64,000 nt of DNA, taken from NCBI RefSeq assembly GCF_932276165.1, contig NC_064004.1, positions 72,001-136,000 of the forward strand, given 5' to 3'. A program made the position numbers and the translations under genes. Origin of the DNA: Plutella xylostella. Taxonomy: Eukaryota; Arthropoda; Insecta; Lepidoptera; Plutellidae. Under the pieces are notes generated by a model, which saw nothing but the letters and a program-made list of their open reading frames with translations, was not told the DNA's origin and made no database searches. Each line of letters opens with the position of its first letter. Positions within the stretch are counted from its first letter, which is position 1. Below are positions 36,701 to 47,338 of the stretch, piece after piece.

Positions 36701-39474
36701 TGTACTTACCGAATAGACAATCTTTTTTTGAAATTGATTAAAAAGGTTTATTATCCCTGAATTTAGTAGGAAGTGATGCCATGCTAAAGAATAAAATAAA
36801 GCAATTAAAATTAATTCGATACATGGGTCGTGAGTCGTGATCCTACTTCATATTATAAATGCGAAAGTTTGTAAGTGTATATGTGTATGTATGTATGTAT
36901 GTATGTGTGTATGTTTGTTATTTCTTCACGTCAAAACGGCTGAACCGATTTTAATGAAATTTGGAATGAAGTTAGCTGACACCCTGGATTAACATATATG
37001 TTACTTTTTATCGCGGAATTCCCACGGGAAAACTTATTAAGGCGAAGCGAAGCTCGCGGGAACAGCTATTATATTGAAATATTTGTTATTTTTGTATTAG
37101 TTTACTTGAGCAAGTAAATATTTAGATTTATCTTTTTGTATAAAAATATTAGGAAAAAATTATTGCCCAGAAATGGATCGCAATTTTTCATTTTTTCGGT
37201 AAAGAACTTTTTTAGTAGCATCACTTATAAAATGTCAGAATTCTTTCCAATTAAAAATCAGAGAGTAAGTAATTTTTATTCATTAACTAATTATGACTCC
37301 ACACCATAGAACAACGCGGACTCGGGTGTACCCTCGGGAAGGGTCATAGCGATCTTTCTTGATACAAAAAAGTCTGCCAATTTTTGCGGGGGGAAATTTT
37401 ACCGTTTACCATGATTATGTCTCATGGGACATATCATTATGAGTTTTAATTCCCAGCAATAAGGGTTACGTGAAGTGACATTTAATAATGAACACAGTGT
37501 CTCCATTTTTCTTGCCAATGGATGTAACAATTATCGATAAGTGTTATCGATGAATTCGAGAACATGGGTTAGAAATACTAATTTCAAATTAATTAGGTAT
37601 AGTTAAATTTAATTAGGAATGATTAATAAACGAAGTCACCCGCTTTTCGCTGTACATTTATACTCACGTGATAGGTCGCGAGCCGTATCGCCGTTTTTGA
37701 ATGAGTACAATGCACTGAAGTTGTCGAGTAAGTGGGCAACCCGACGGTCAGATGATTTCAAGCCGCCCCTTCGGGCGGCCTCTGACTAGGCTTAACGACT
37801 GCTGCCGAAACAGCAACCGGGACCCACGGCTTAACGTCCTGTCCGAAGCACGGAAGCATCCAGAAAAGAACCATTTGAAATCGGTAACTCATGCTGTACC
37901 TACCAATGGCTGACCGTGTCAGTTGTTGCTTAACCTCAGTGATCAGTTACGATTACTGAAGCCAATTCGACTACGGACGCTTCCCAACTATGACCTTTTT
38001 TGTCGATTAATACATACCGGTAAGTACATCACTATTGCATTTTTTGACATTGGTTGCTAGGAAACAGCTAATAACAATAAACCATGACCAAATCTGTGAT
38101 CAAATCCGGAATCCGGATATTCTATGAATTAAAGCTGTCATTTTAGCATGTAAACAAATCATTTTCTATGAAACGAACGCTTTGCCAACTAGATTGAGTC
38201 TAGTGAAAATTGAGACTGCAACTAGTTTTTATAAATCGGTGGGCCTTTCTGGCCTACTACCTCGCCAGAGGGGAACGTCTGCCTATTTCGTCTCCAGACC
38301 ATTCATACTCAATGCTCCACACAGAGTGAAATTATTCCAGTAGTCGTTTAAAAATAAATTATACAAAAAAAAGTTTTTTAAAATATTAAGTACCTAATAG
38401 GTACTTAAGGGCCCGTACAGGGTGACGTGCCGCGCCAATTTTGGGTTTTCAATGCTCTTCACACAGCACACGCAGTGACACGCACACATGTAAGTTTGCA
38501 CAGTGGGTCGATAAACTTTTACTCGCCAACTTTATTGACAATTATGTTCAAGTACATTTTGGGTGATTTTAGGGTAAGTAGGTAAGTATGATTCTTACTT
38601 ACACTGGTAGGCACCAGGAAAGAGTAGAAATTAATAGGGGTGCCACTTTACTCTATACTCGGAACCCGATTAGCTTTCTCAAACAAATGTGGTATTTACT
38701 TGTAGAAAGGTAACTACAAGTATTGAAGTGTAGATAATAAGTTTCGGGCATCCTCCAGCCAACTGAACCCCGACGACAAAGCAAAGTAAATACATAGTGT
38801 CGCAAAAGGGCTATACTAAGCCAAAAGGGGATGACTCAAGGGGTCATTCTGAACAACTTTTGTTCTAAGAGATTTGCAAATTCGCGAAAAAAAATCATTT
38901 TCCATGGTAAAAAGTCACATGTCCAACAAAGTTTCTAAAAAAATTCAAAATTCAAAAATTCAAAATACAAAATATTTTATTTCGTAAACTTACATACTAG
39001 TTACAATAGTTGATGGGGTATCCTTTTAAGTATAAAGTACCTGTGCCAGGATACCCCGCTCTTCCATATACTAAGTACATTTTAAACAGTTTCTATGAAA
39101 AAGGTTTTTTTTTGTTAATTTCCAAAACTCGTAGAGCAAAAGTTCAGAATGACCCCCTGTCTAACTCCTTTTTACCCGACTGCCGAAGGGGGAGGGTAAT
39201 GTTTTTTGATTGTATGTATGTATGTTTGTCTGTTTCTTTGTTCCCTCCTGTAGCCTAAACGGCTTGATAGATTTTGATGTATGAGGTATTGTTAGAAGCG
39301 TATTGATGGCGCGATGGTTATAGGCTATGTGACGTTCCATTAAAATGTACATAGCGCCCTCTAGAGGACATAACGTGATGATCGAAAAAATAATAATTCA
39401 ACTTTGCCGTGTAAGGTATCAAATGAAAGGGCTTGATTTTCACATTACAAAAATATGCATATTGAAGGTATTTA

Positions 39475-39510
<36 letters not shown>

Positions 39511-42500
39511 GCCTTTATTCAATATAAATTTTTAACATGCAATTGACATTATTAAATTAAATTCACTTTATAATACCTAATTAAATTAAATTCACTTTAT
39601 AATTATTCATGCATTTTTTAAGAATTATATAAATTTATATTTTTTGCTGACATTAAATTACAATAAAATTAAACAAAAATCAATAAAATTCCTACAATTC
39701 ATTTAGTTATACAATAACATAAAATTAACATTAACATTATAAGTACTTATAGAATTGATGTCAGAAATAATAATTTAATTTTCAAAATAAATAAAAAATA
39801 ATAATAATGTCAGACCAAGCAACACAAAGCAAAAAAAAAAATGATGTTTAATTTATATTCCAAATGTCATCTTATTAAAAGTCCTTATAAGGACAGGTGA
39901 GGCCTCTCACTTACTCAAAAATTTCAGTGAGGTGTGGTCTGTATCACCCTGGCTGACCAGGCTTGTCTGGGAGATTGATCATTTTGCAACGATTTTGAGC
40001 AATGAATATTTTTGCCATCTTGTTCCACGCAGCTCTATTATGGGCAAATCTCCACCACAGCGGATGGAATGCTCGTAACTCATCAGACCATCTCATGAGT
40101 GGTCTCCCGACTCCTCGCCTACCGTCTCTAGGTATCCACTCAGTAGTTAGTTTAGTCCATCTCTGGTCTTTAATTCTCATTACGTGACCCGCCCATTGCC
40201 ACTTCAGTTTGTCTATTGTGGTGATGATGTCCTGAATCTTTGTCTGGTGCCTTATTACTTCATTTTCAATTCTATCCTTCAACTTTATACCCAGCATGCT
40301 GCGTTCCATTGCTCGTTGGTTCACTAGCAGTTTCGTTCTTTGTTTTTTGGTTGTTGACCAAGTCTGAGCTCCGTATGTCATAGTTGGTAGAACGCACATA
40401 TTAAATACCTTTCTTTTAATAGATATGTGGAGGTTTGACTTAAAAATGTACTTCAGTGACCAATACTTTTTCCATCCCATGTTCACTCTTCTGTCGATCT
40501 CTTTATCTAAACGATTTTGAAATGAGATAACTTGGCCCAAGTAGACGTAATCTTCAACATATTCCAGTTGTTTCCCGTTAGCTATCACTGGTATCTGTGT
40601 GTAGTTTGTCATAATTTTGGTTTTTGATTCATTAAGTTGCAGACCAGACTCAGTAAGTGCTAGTTGAAACTCGGAAATTGTATTTTGTAGTTCATGGGAT
40701 GTTTCAGCAAGAAAAACAATATCATCTGCAAATCTTAAAGCTGTCATCCTGTATCCATTGATAAGAATTCCTTTCTTTGTCCAATCTACTGCTCGAAAGG
40801 TTTCTTCAAGCAGGCAATTAAATAAAATTGGGGAGACAGGGTCTCCCTGTTTCACTCCTCTCTTCAATGGGAATATAGGACCTTCGGACTCTAGCTTTAT
40901 TCTTGCGCTACCGTTGCTGTATATCTCACCGAGCAGTTGAATATATTTTGTGTCTATACCTTGTTGTAATAAGGATCTTTGTAGATATTCGTGACTAATG
41001 CTATCAAATGCTTTGGTGAAATCTATAAAACAAATGTATAGTGGCTTTTTCCATTCTGTATATTTCTCTATTAGCATATTTAAGGAGTGCAAGTGATCCG
41101 TTGTCGAGAATCCTTTTCGAAATCCTGCCTGGTCTACCGGTTGGTTTTCCTCGATTTTTTTGTGGATTCTGTTTTTAAGCAGTGTCATAAAGAGCTTGTA
41201 GAGACAAGAGGAAAGGGTGATTGGCCTATACTGATTAATATCTCGGCGACTGTCCTTCTTGTGTAGTAAAGTTATCGTTGATACATTCCATTGCTTTGGT
41301 ATTTTTCCTGTAGTTAGAATATTATTGAAAATTACTTGAATCGGTTCTATTAGTTCTTCCATGTAACATTTAAGGGTTTCATTAGTAATCTTGTCGGATC
41401 CCGTTGCTTTTTTGTTCTTCAAATTACTAATAGCATTCCTTATTTCTGATTTTAAGAAAGGTAGAGTTTGTTCCTGTGTTTCGGAAGCAATGTTTTTTAT
41501 AGTTTCTTCCGAATCATAAAGTTTCCTGTAGAACATTGTAGCGATATTCAATATTTCCTTTCTAGTCGTTGTATTGGTACCTTTATTATCCTCTAGGGTT
41601 GGTATCATATCTTTTCCTAATGACTTTTTTTTCTCAATATCTTTGATTGATCCAGATGTTCCCATTATTTGCTCTATCATTTTGTTAGTGTAGTCGTTAA
41701 TATCTTTTCTTATCATTTGCCTGGCTCTTTTTTGTATTTTACTAAAATTATTTCTTTCTTCTTCGGTTTTCTTTACCTTCCACTTGAGTTTATCTCTTTG
41801 AGATATGATCTGTCTTGTTTGTAGAGACAAAATTGAAGAAGATTTTTTATGTAGTGTTTTTAATTCGTTTTGTATGTTTTGTAGAGTATTCTCCAGTTTA
41901 TCGTACATTTCCTGAGGGGTGAAGTTTGTTTTCTCGAATGATATCTCTTCTATCATTTCTTTATGCTTGTATTGGGGTATATAATCTATCTGTTTATTCA
42001 TTATAGGTCTTTTTCTTAAGATTTTTCCAGTAGAAATGCATGCGACAACTGGTCTATGATCCGAATGTATGCCAAATTTGCTTAGGACTTTGAAATTCTT
42101 CATGGTGTTTAGTTTATTACCAACTATGTAGTCAATTTGATTTCGAGTAATTCCGTCACTTGACATCCATGTCCACATTCGTCCTTTTCTTGCTTTAAAT
42201 AAGCTATTTGCGATTTTCAGTCCATGCTCCTGACAGAACATAATAAACCGTTCTCCCCTTTCATTACGTTTGCCATAGTAGTATGGGCCCATTATATGTT
42301 CCTCAAATTCCTGCCTTTTACCAATTTGGCTGTTAAAATCGCCTATAACATAGACCTCGGTAGAATTGCTTTCAGGAAATGCAGCATTTACTTAAGAGTA
42401 GAATTCTTCAACTTCCTCATTTGTGCCATTTGATGCCGTTGGAGCGTACACTTGTATAACTCTTATTATTCTTTGCTCTATCTTAATATCAATTGCTATA

Positions 42501-45500
42501 ACCCTATTTGATATGGTCGTGTAGTTCTCTATGTAGGATTTCAAGGTTCGGTTTATAATAAAACCTACGCCACCCACTCCTTTATGACAGCCAGAGTGAT
42601 AGAGTATGCATCCGTTTTGCAATTCTGTTAGTTTTTCTTGCTCTCTTCTAACTTCTGAAATACCCATAATATCCCATTCAATTTCATTTAGAGACATACA
42701 TAACTCTCTTATTCTTTCGTCGTCTTTTAAAGTTCTTACATTTATTGTGCCGATATACATATTTTTGGTATTATTTTTGTTTGTGGTGTGTATCTCTACA
42801 TACTTATTTGGATGTGTTGCTTGGGGTTCTGATTGCTAAACGTTTGCATTTTGTTTGCCATCTTTTTTGTGGTCATATCTTTCTCCTAGTGGCGATTTGG
42901 CCACTGTTTTATCTGGTTTTGTTATAGATTGTGATTTAAAATTGGTTGTGGTATATTGCTTTATATTATTCTGTCGCGGGCTTTTGGGCTGAAATTCATT
43001 ATGTTTTATTTTCTTATTTTTCGGTTCCTTCAGTATATTTTTCTCCAAATTTTGTGATTGAATAGAGCATTGGTTTTGCTTCTCATTACTACTCGGTGGC
43101 GATGGGCTTTGAGACAGTTGTCTTTTTTGTTTGCCTAGGACAACCAACTTGTCATATTTTATAATAGCTTATATAATATTTAAATAACAACACCAAAATT
43201 ATTGAAATTAAAAATGATCATGAACTACTGACGTAAAATTTCATAAAATAAAAACAACTAAAAAGTTACAAATAAAAAAATACAATTATAAACAAACGAA
43301 AAACCCGACTGTACGCTAAAAACATGAAAACAAGTCCCAATGTTAATGGAAAGTATCGCAGGCGGGGACCAACTTGACCGCCACTCAAGGCCGTTTTCTA
43401 AGTAACATTCAGCTAAATGGTGAACCCTCTGCTGGTCCCCACCTACGATACTTTCCATTAACATTGGGACTTGTTTTCATCTTTTTAGCGTGCAGTCGGG
43501 TTTTTTGTTTGTTTATAATTTGTTTAGTACTATATACCGCTTTTTCAATACCTGTAAGTACATTTTTTGGTAGCAGCATAATATTTTTACTTAATTTTAG
43601 GGTTTCGAACGTCAAAAGAAAAAAAAGCAACCGTTATAGGATCTCTTTGTTGTCCGTCTGTCTGACTGACTGTCTGTCACCGCCCTTTTTCTCAGAAACG
43701 GGTAAAGATATCAAGCTGATATTTCGCATAGATGGGGAGTACCCCAAAAAAAATATTATGGTACTCCCTGTCCCACACAAGTAAATTGGGGCTTATATTT
43801 TTCCAGTTATTTTGATGTGTATCCTTTTTTTTCTTTGTTGTATTGTATAAGTATATGTTTCTTTTCTTTAAATCTGTATTTTTTTTGTTGTTGCTGTCTA
43901 TGTGTCGAATAAATGTATCTTTATCTTCAAATCACGCCATCTATCGTTTGTTTTTTTGTGGCTACTGTCTATAGAAGAAATTCCGTCATTGACAATTTTA
44001 CGTTACGAATTTATTTTTATTTTTACATTTTCGTGGAGAACCAACAGCATTTTGTTAAAATAAATATAATAATAAAAAATATAAATAATTAACACATAAC
44101 AACTTGATGCCATTAACAGAATGAACTTAGTAAACCCAGTAAACCTAACACATCCAGAGGAAAAATAAAATCTCTTTCTCTCTCTCTGAAAAACATACTT
44201 AATAGCCCAAACTCGATGCTTTTAGCTATTAAATCTTTGAAATAAAATTCAGTCACCTCCGTGTTACTGCCCTCATCAGATCCTCACGAGACCATGCCTC
44301 TCATGGTGAGACTGTGTTTTTGAATCCTAACCTAATCTTCCTACGTATTGTCATCACTTAGATCCATTCACTATATTCCTGCTCCTCATCCCAGGGCCGT
44401 GGGGACCGGAGGCACGTCAGCTTTTTAAAGACATCAGCAGCAGACTAATAGAAGTCTCAAGGGACCCTAGGGCTGGCACTTACCTATCACAAAGGCTAAG
44501 CATCGCTATATAGCGGGGTAACGCGGCCAGCGTCTTGGGTACCCTACCCGACAGTGGCAGCGATCTGGCCAGCATCTTCTTTTTAGTTTAATTTTAATTT
44601 TATATTAGTTAGTTTTAGTTAGGCATTAATAATTATAATTTAATCAAGAAGTAGGTACCATGGACTTAACTAATAAAAAACATTATCATTTAATTTATTG
44701 AATATAGTATAAGAATTATGCGTCCTCAATTTCAAATCAAATTATGTTGGTGTCATAAAAGTTGAAAAAGTGCAATGACAACCAATGTGCAGTGATTTTG
44801 TGTCTGTACACAATTAGATCGCGAGCTGTCAGTGCCGCCTAAACCGACGTGACCCTTCTTTGGAGGCCACCGGCCGACTGAGTCAAACGTCGCTTGTGTT
44901 TATGATTTTATAACACAGAAAGCCGCCATAGATATTTGTATGAAGATTTGAGGGAAAAAAATTGCTCAAGTTTGGGATTAATTTACACAAAATAGGTGTG
45001 TGTTTATTAAAAAACAAGGTATTTAGCGCCTAGTCCAAGCATTTATCTTTATAATTTGATAAGAATCATATGAAAATTCTTGATAATTACGACACAGTTG
45101 TTACAATACGGGAGTGTGATTTACTGGTTTTTCGTAATTAATTTACAGTTATCCATAAGCATTTACTTAAATTCGAATGATTCAGCACCTAGCTAGACTC
45201 TTCGGCTACCTGTGTGATTTTTTTCAAGGCTGTAGAGCATCATTTACTACATAATTCTATGACAATGCCAACCCTCGATTGCCTATTGCCGACCCTTAAA
45301 TTATAATGTTTCAATGATCATCATCATCATCAGTCAATAATCATCCACTGCTGGACATAGGCCTCTCCCAAGGAGCGCCGCAACACTCGGTGCTCGGCCT
45401 TCCTCATCCAACCACTACCGGCTACCCGCCTAAGGTCGTCAGTCCAGCGGGCATGTTTCAATAATAATATATTTTTACCTTTTCAGCCTTTTTCTTTGTG

Positions 45501-46590
45501 CTACTGCCAGAACTTGCAACATCAGCATCCTGCGGAAGTACAAATTATGACTCCACAGACTGAAATTATTCTAGTCTCGTTTCAGTACATACCGCCATAT
45601 AGAGAATTTTCAAATAAAAATCGTAAAAAAATTGTAAAAAAAATAATCTAGGTATTCATGACAATCAAATGTATGAACTATATGAAATAGAGATTAAGGG
45701 TAAGTATATTGTTTTCAAAGGAAGGGTATAGAAAGGAATGTATTTAAATATGTATGTACCTACTTATGTGTATCCTAACAAATTGTTGAGAGATAATTTA
45801 ATTATGTTGTTCAGGTCAAAATCCGACTGTGGCATTAAAATTTAGAGCGAGTCTGACCAAAATCCAGAACTCACGGCATTAGGCAAACCATTTTAAAGTA
45901 GGTAGTTAAATAATAATAAAAGTGCTTATTCAATTATAAATTACCGGATCAGGACACACCAAGTGGGGGCACGGGATCCTCTGGAATGAAGTAAATAGGT
46001 AAGTACATACAATTATTACTTACATAGGTATTTGTTATTCATAACAGCTTCTAACTAAAACTAACAGCAACTTACATTGATTTGATATACAGTGTGTTGT
46101 TTTTCATCGAGAAAAAACCCCATATGTGGGGGTCTAAGTAATTTAAATTAGATTTTCTTCTTCTTTATGGAAAATCATATCTCTTGATTGGAACGCCACA
46201 ACTGCTTAAAAGTTACATAAAAAAAGTTCAAAGCAACTTTAAAATGGCCGCCATTTTTAGAATATTGAGATTTGACCCCACATATTATGGGGGATTTTTC
46301 TCGATGAAATTACTCGTAGAATCCAGTCCATCCCTTAAAGTTTGTCGAGTCCGAAAAACAACACACTGTATTTATATATTTGATAATAACACATTATGAC
46401 GATGAGATGATGAGTAAACACAAATTACTAACCCTCGATGTCACCGGTTCAAGATCTTCAGGAGCATCCTGAAAATATAAACCCACTCATAATATTATAT
46501 TCCATTAATTTAATAAGTACTTATAAAATGCATTATTATTTCATTTTCCCTTTTTATAATAGGTACTTGATCTCTTATAGTAGCAGCCAT
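18743..46590 (-). CDS. Gene E: 22-exon microexon gene, Ser/Lys repeats and Cys-rich end
   Basis: Minus-strand exons, each GT-AG and phase 0: 46590-46567 MAATIRDQ; 46468-46433 DAPEDLEPVTSR; 45980-45945 RIPCPHLVCPDP; 45529-45479 DADVASSGSSTKKKAEK; 35658-35608 DADV type; 35480-35424 GRTSSASPKISSTDIKDKK; 33382-33332 DSDV type; 32902-32840 DSDV type, 21 codons; 32059-32024 RIPCPHLVCPDP; 31264-31217 DSDANSGSSIKKEAKK; four copies of DSDVASSGSSTKKEAKK at 29687-29637, 29541-29491, 29395-29345 and 29249-29199; 28813-28751 DSDV type; 28608-28552 GRTPSASPKSSSTKTKDKK; 21729-21685 ETNALKKESKRIKKQ; 20605-20564 EKKKRKQSKPKQKK; 20483-20445 EKKRKQSKPKQKK; 20277-20233 KHESTSEETIKSTTD; 19562-19329 (78 codons); 18751-18743 Cys-Cys-stop. 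Total about 396 residues. The large exon has LRCCNPYCD, a Pro/Gln spacer, then CAQCCYCCMQTGSYCC and CINGCCYGWCGPEY. There is no signal peptide. The start exon is inferred from ATAATGG context and a GTACCT donor; the 28 kb span is due to transposons in introns. No family is recognised. Confidence 0.65.
19118..19246. mobile_element. MITE with long terminal inverted repeats
   Basis: Arms GGGCTAGTACGGGGCGCAT and its reverse complement flank an AAGACGTGACAAAAG/CTTTTGTCACGTC pair and a short loop. Confidence 0.75.
19329..19562 (-). CDS. Gene E exon 21: Cys-rich C-terminal exon
   Basis: Acceptor CATTCCCAG, donor TAT|GTGAGT, 78 codons in phase 0. The DNA is clearly GC-richer than its surroundings. 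Cysteines occur in pairs (CC) every four to seven residues between small hydrophobic residues (Ala, Val, Gly, Ile), which suits a membrane-associated, S-acylated or disulfide-linked segment (inference). The next exon adds two more Cys and the stop. Confidence 0.75.
19794..19994. mobile_element. 200-base MITE
   Basis: Terminal inverted repeats CTATACAGG(A/T)TGTTGCAAAAAGG at both ends. A related fragment lies at about 38790-39160. Confidence 0.75.
20400..20625 (-). repeat. Tandem duplication of a gene E exon, 122-base spacing
   Basis: Two adjacent near-identical units each hold an exon with its own splice sites: 20605-20564 (42 bases) and 20483-20445 (39 bases). They differ by one Lys codon inside the exon. 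Confidence 0.85.
21537..21674. mobile_element. 138-base MITE (GTGCCAATTTCTC ends)
   Basis: Starts AGTGCCAATTTCTC and ends with GAGAAATTGGCACT, with inner GGTTA/TAACC pairs. A related copy lies at 31655-31788 next to gene E exons. Confidence 0.75.
22233..25813 (+). mobile_element. 3.6 kb TIR element, copy 1, nested in LINE 2
   Basis: Both ends carry TCGACGGTGGAAAG(G/C)CA(A/G)AA as inverted repeats, flanked by TA. A second, inverted copy lies at 50637-54118. No long ORF with a recognisable transposase is present, so it is probably non-autonomous. It contains an R3 block (23745-23965) that is also present in copy 2, and a pentamer array that is not. Confidence 0.8.
22763..22857 (+). repeat. (TAGGG)n pentamer array
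   Basis: About 19 units of TAGGG with rare variants (TAGCG, TAGGA). The corresponding place in the inverted copy (near 53600) has no array, so it expanded after the copies separated. Confidence 0.95.
28859..29115 (-). repeat. SINE-1 copy, head missing
   Basis: Starts with ATTCT repeats and the conserved body (GCACCTGGCTCTCTCGAG) but stops before the tRNA-like head. Confidence 0.7.
29143..29718 (-). repeat. 146-base tandem array, four units, each with the same gene E exon
   Basis: Exon starts at 29687, 29541, 29395 and 29249 are exactly 146 bases apart. Units are almost identical, including acceptor (GTTCGCAG), the 51-base exon DSDVASSGSSTKKEAKK and donor (GTAAAAA). The lowest-coordinate unit has the most differences in its flank. 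Confidence 0.9.
29840..30757. mobile_element. 0.9 kb DNA element with TIRs
   Basis: The left end carries ACGCTATCGGCCAT and the right end its reverse complement ATGGCCGATAGCGT, with G/C-rich flanking bases also matching. No ORF with domain character inside. Confidence 0.55.
31483..31569. mobile_element. Palindromic MITE, copy 2 of 4
   Basis: Bounded by GTAC on both sides, with arms CTGACCCC(C)TCTCA. The paralogous intron at 45.75 kb lacks it. Confidence 0.85.
31655..31931. mobile_element. Two adjacent MITEs
   Basis: 31655-31788 is a relative of the 21537 MITE. 31788-31931 is a separate palindrome with arms CTGTTCCACAATGTCTGGTT and its complement, and inner TACCTG/CAGGTA pairs. Diverged copies of the second occur near 55900-56090. 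Confidence 0.7.
32188..32265 (+). repeat. SINE-2 head fragment
   Basis: Holds GACGACCGGATGGCGTAGTGG and the following tRNA-like head, but the B-box-like segment is shortened and the body is missing. Confidence 0.6.
32954..33287 (-). repeat. SINE-1 copy, nearly complete
   Basis: Minus-strand head GGCGGTGGTAGCTCAGTCGG with GGTTCGAATCC, full body, and an ATTCT-type repeat at the 3' end. Confidence 0.85.
33474..34885 (-). mobile_element. LINE 3: RTE-like element, 5'-truncated
   Basis: Minus-strand reverse transcriptase: YRGISLLSIVGKLYAKIL, DLEKAYDRV, RGVRQGCVASPWLFN and YADDQVILA, then a C-terminal part (YGSESWVWQ, WFGHIERMDE, GRGRPRRKYVDQI). The endonuclease is absent. Frameshifts near 34700 and 34100 inactivate it. 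RTE-like clade by motif style. Confidence 0.8.
35690..37262 (-). mobile_element. Inverted, internally deleted copy of the 6362-8560 element
   Basis: The outer segments match the 6.4-8.6 kb element in reverse complement. The transposase-like ORF is absent; a SINE-1 copy sits at the junction. Confidence 0.6.
35973..36310 (-). repeat. SINE-1 copy
   Basis: Minus-strand copy with full body and tRNA-like head (CAGTCGGGTAAGCGCCCGCT). It sits inside the transposon copy. Confidence 0.8.
37263..39470. other. Repeat-rich intron DNA of gene E without exons
   Basis: Contains an R3 relative near 37720-37830, a fragment of the 19.8 kb MITE family (38790-39160), and a common lepidopteran-type repeat with CCCGACTGCCGAAGGGGGAG at 39175-39470. 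I see no host exon. Confidence 0.45.
39475..39509 (+). repeat. (AAT)n microsatellite
   Basis: About eleven AAT units next to the R-type repeat end. Confidence 0.9.
39944..43147 (-). mobile_element. LINE 4: RTE-like element with nearly intact ORF2
   Basis: Minus strand. An ORF1-like Lys/Gln/Ser-rich protein (43147-42836) ends at TAG. In the same frame, ORF2 follows from ATG 42760 with an endonuclease (GTINVRTLKDDERIREL, ISEVRRE, VYAPT, GDFNSQIG, SDHRPVV). A single in-frame TAA at 42392-42394 interrupts it; the frame then runs open to 39944. The reverse transcriptase has NQYRPITLSSCLYKLF, CFIDFTKAFDSI, RGVKQGDPVSPILFN and FADDIVFLAE, and the C-terminus has WAGHVMRIKDQRW and GRRGVGRPLMRW. With no frameshift over about 2.8 kb, it is a young copy. 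It lies in a gene E intron, same orientation. Confidence 0.85.
43289..43519. mobile_element. Large hairpin (fold-back element)
   Basis: About 83-base arms (43289-43371 and 43433-43519) are near-perfect inverted repeats, e.g. AAGTCCCAATGTTAATGGAA and its complement, with a loop of about 60 bases. It lies next to the 5' end of LINE 4. Confidence 0.85.
43526..45310. other. Gene E intron without recognisable exons
   Basis: The start (43620-43760) shares the AACGGGTAAAGATATCAAGC block with 7190 and 36410, so it is retroelement 3' sequence. The rest shows nothing I can name. Confidence 0.4.
45313..45455 (+). repeat. Dispersed repeat R4
   Basis: CCACTGCTGGACATAGGCCT and CCTAAGGTCGTCAGTCCAGC blocks shared with 60302-60650. 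It directly precedes the 45529-45479 exon on the plus map. Confidence 0.65.
45479..45980 (-). repeat. Duplicated exon block, paralogue of 31217-32059
   Basis: Carries the second copy of the exon pair RIPCPHLVCPDP and DADV type, with intron sequence matching the 31-32 kb block but without its MITEs. Confidence 0.8.
46088..46370. mobile_element. 283-base TIR element between gene E exons 2 and 3
   Basis: TACAGTGTGTTGTTTTTC at the left and its reverse complement at the right. It contains CCCCATATGTGGGG and CCCCACATATTATGGGG palindromes. Confidence 0.7.
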
Positions 46591-47271
46591 TATTTAGTTT
46601 TTAAATTAAGTACCTACTTACATAATAGAGGTACCTAAGTACCTATACTTGATCGCTGCCAAAGTTTTTTTGTAATAATGATAAAGCTTTGTAAAGTAGG
46701 TACTTACCTACTAAAATATAAATTTAACTAAATCGCTTAGATCTAAACAAAACATAAACAGCATGTACCAACTCAATATTTTATTTAATAAATTAACATT
46801 AGATAAGATTGTCTCCACACAAACACGGTTATAACGCCACATATATAACGATTATATAATACACACACACAGGAATATTTTCTTCAGGAAATCTGTAAAC
46901 CAAAGCAAAAAATCACTGTACCACACATAAATAAGGTTTTATACTCACTATTAGAAGCCTTGGCTTGGGTTTGAATACTACGCAGTTAAATGGATTACTT
47001 ATAAGTTAAGTAATTTTAAGACTCCTTGAAATCAAAAGGTATACCTACCTATTCAACGCTGATATCGATAGAACCAACCTACTACGCTAGGAGACGGCAC
47101 TTGAGAGCCGATGATACCACAATCGGCGCGGTAGGCGTGCACGGATGCCTTCACGACCTACGGCACTAGGCAGTCAGACTGACGTTTATCTGACTGACCA
47201 ATCCTTTCACTACGATTCTCACCCTAGGTCAAGAGTGTTTGTCCGGACACGCTTCTACTCGTATTTATGTA

Positions 47272-47277
47272 TTTATT
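47272..47277 (-). promoter_or_regulatory. Polyadenylation signal AATAAA for gene F
   Basis: AATAAA on the minus strand 62 bases after the gene F stop codon. Confidence 0.5.
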
Positions 47278-47338
47278 ATCAGCCAAAAAAAACCCGCCAA
47301 CTCACCAGCCAATCTTCATCCTTAGCCAATCTGCTCCC

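Noticed and set aside
46920..46970. Possible extra 5' exon of gene E (donor GTGAGTATAA near 46930)
   Set aside because: The donor is good, but there is no ATG or acceptor upstream, so only a non-coding leader could be meant; not supported enough to list.
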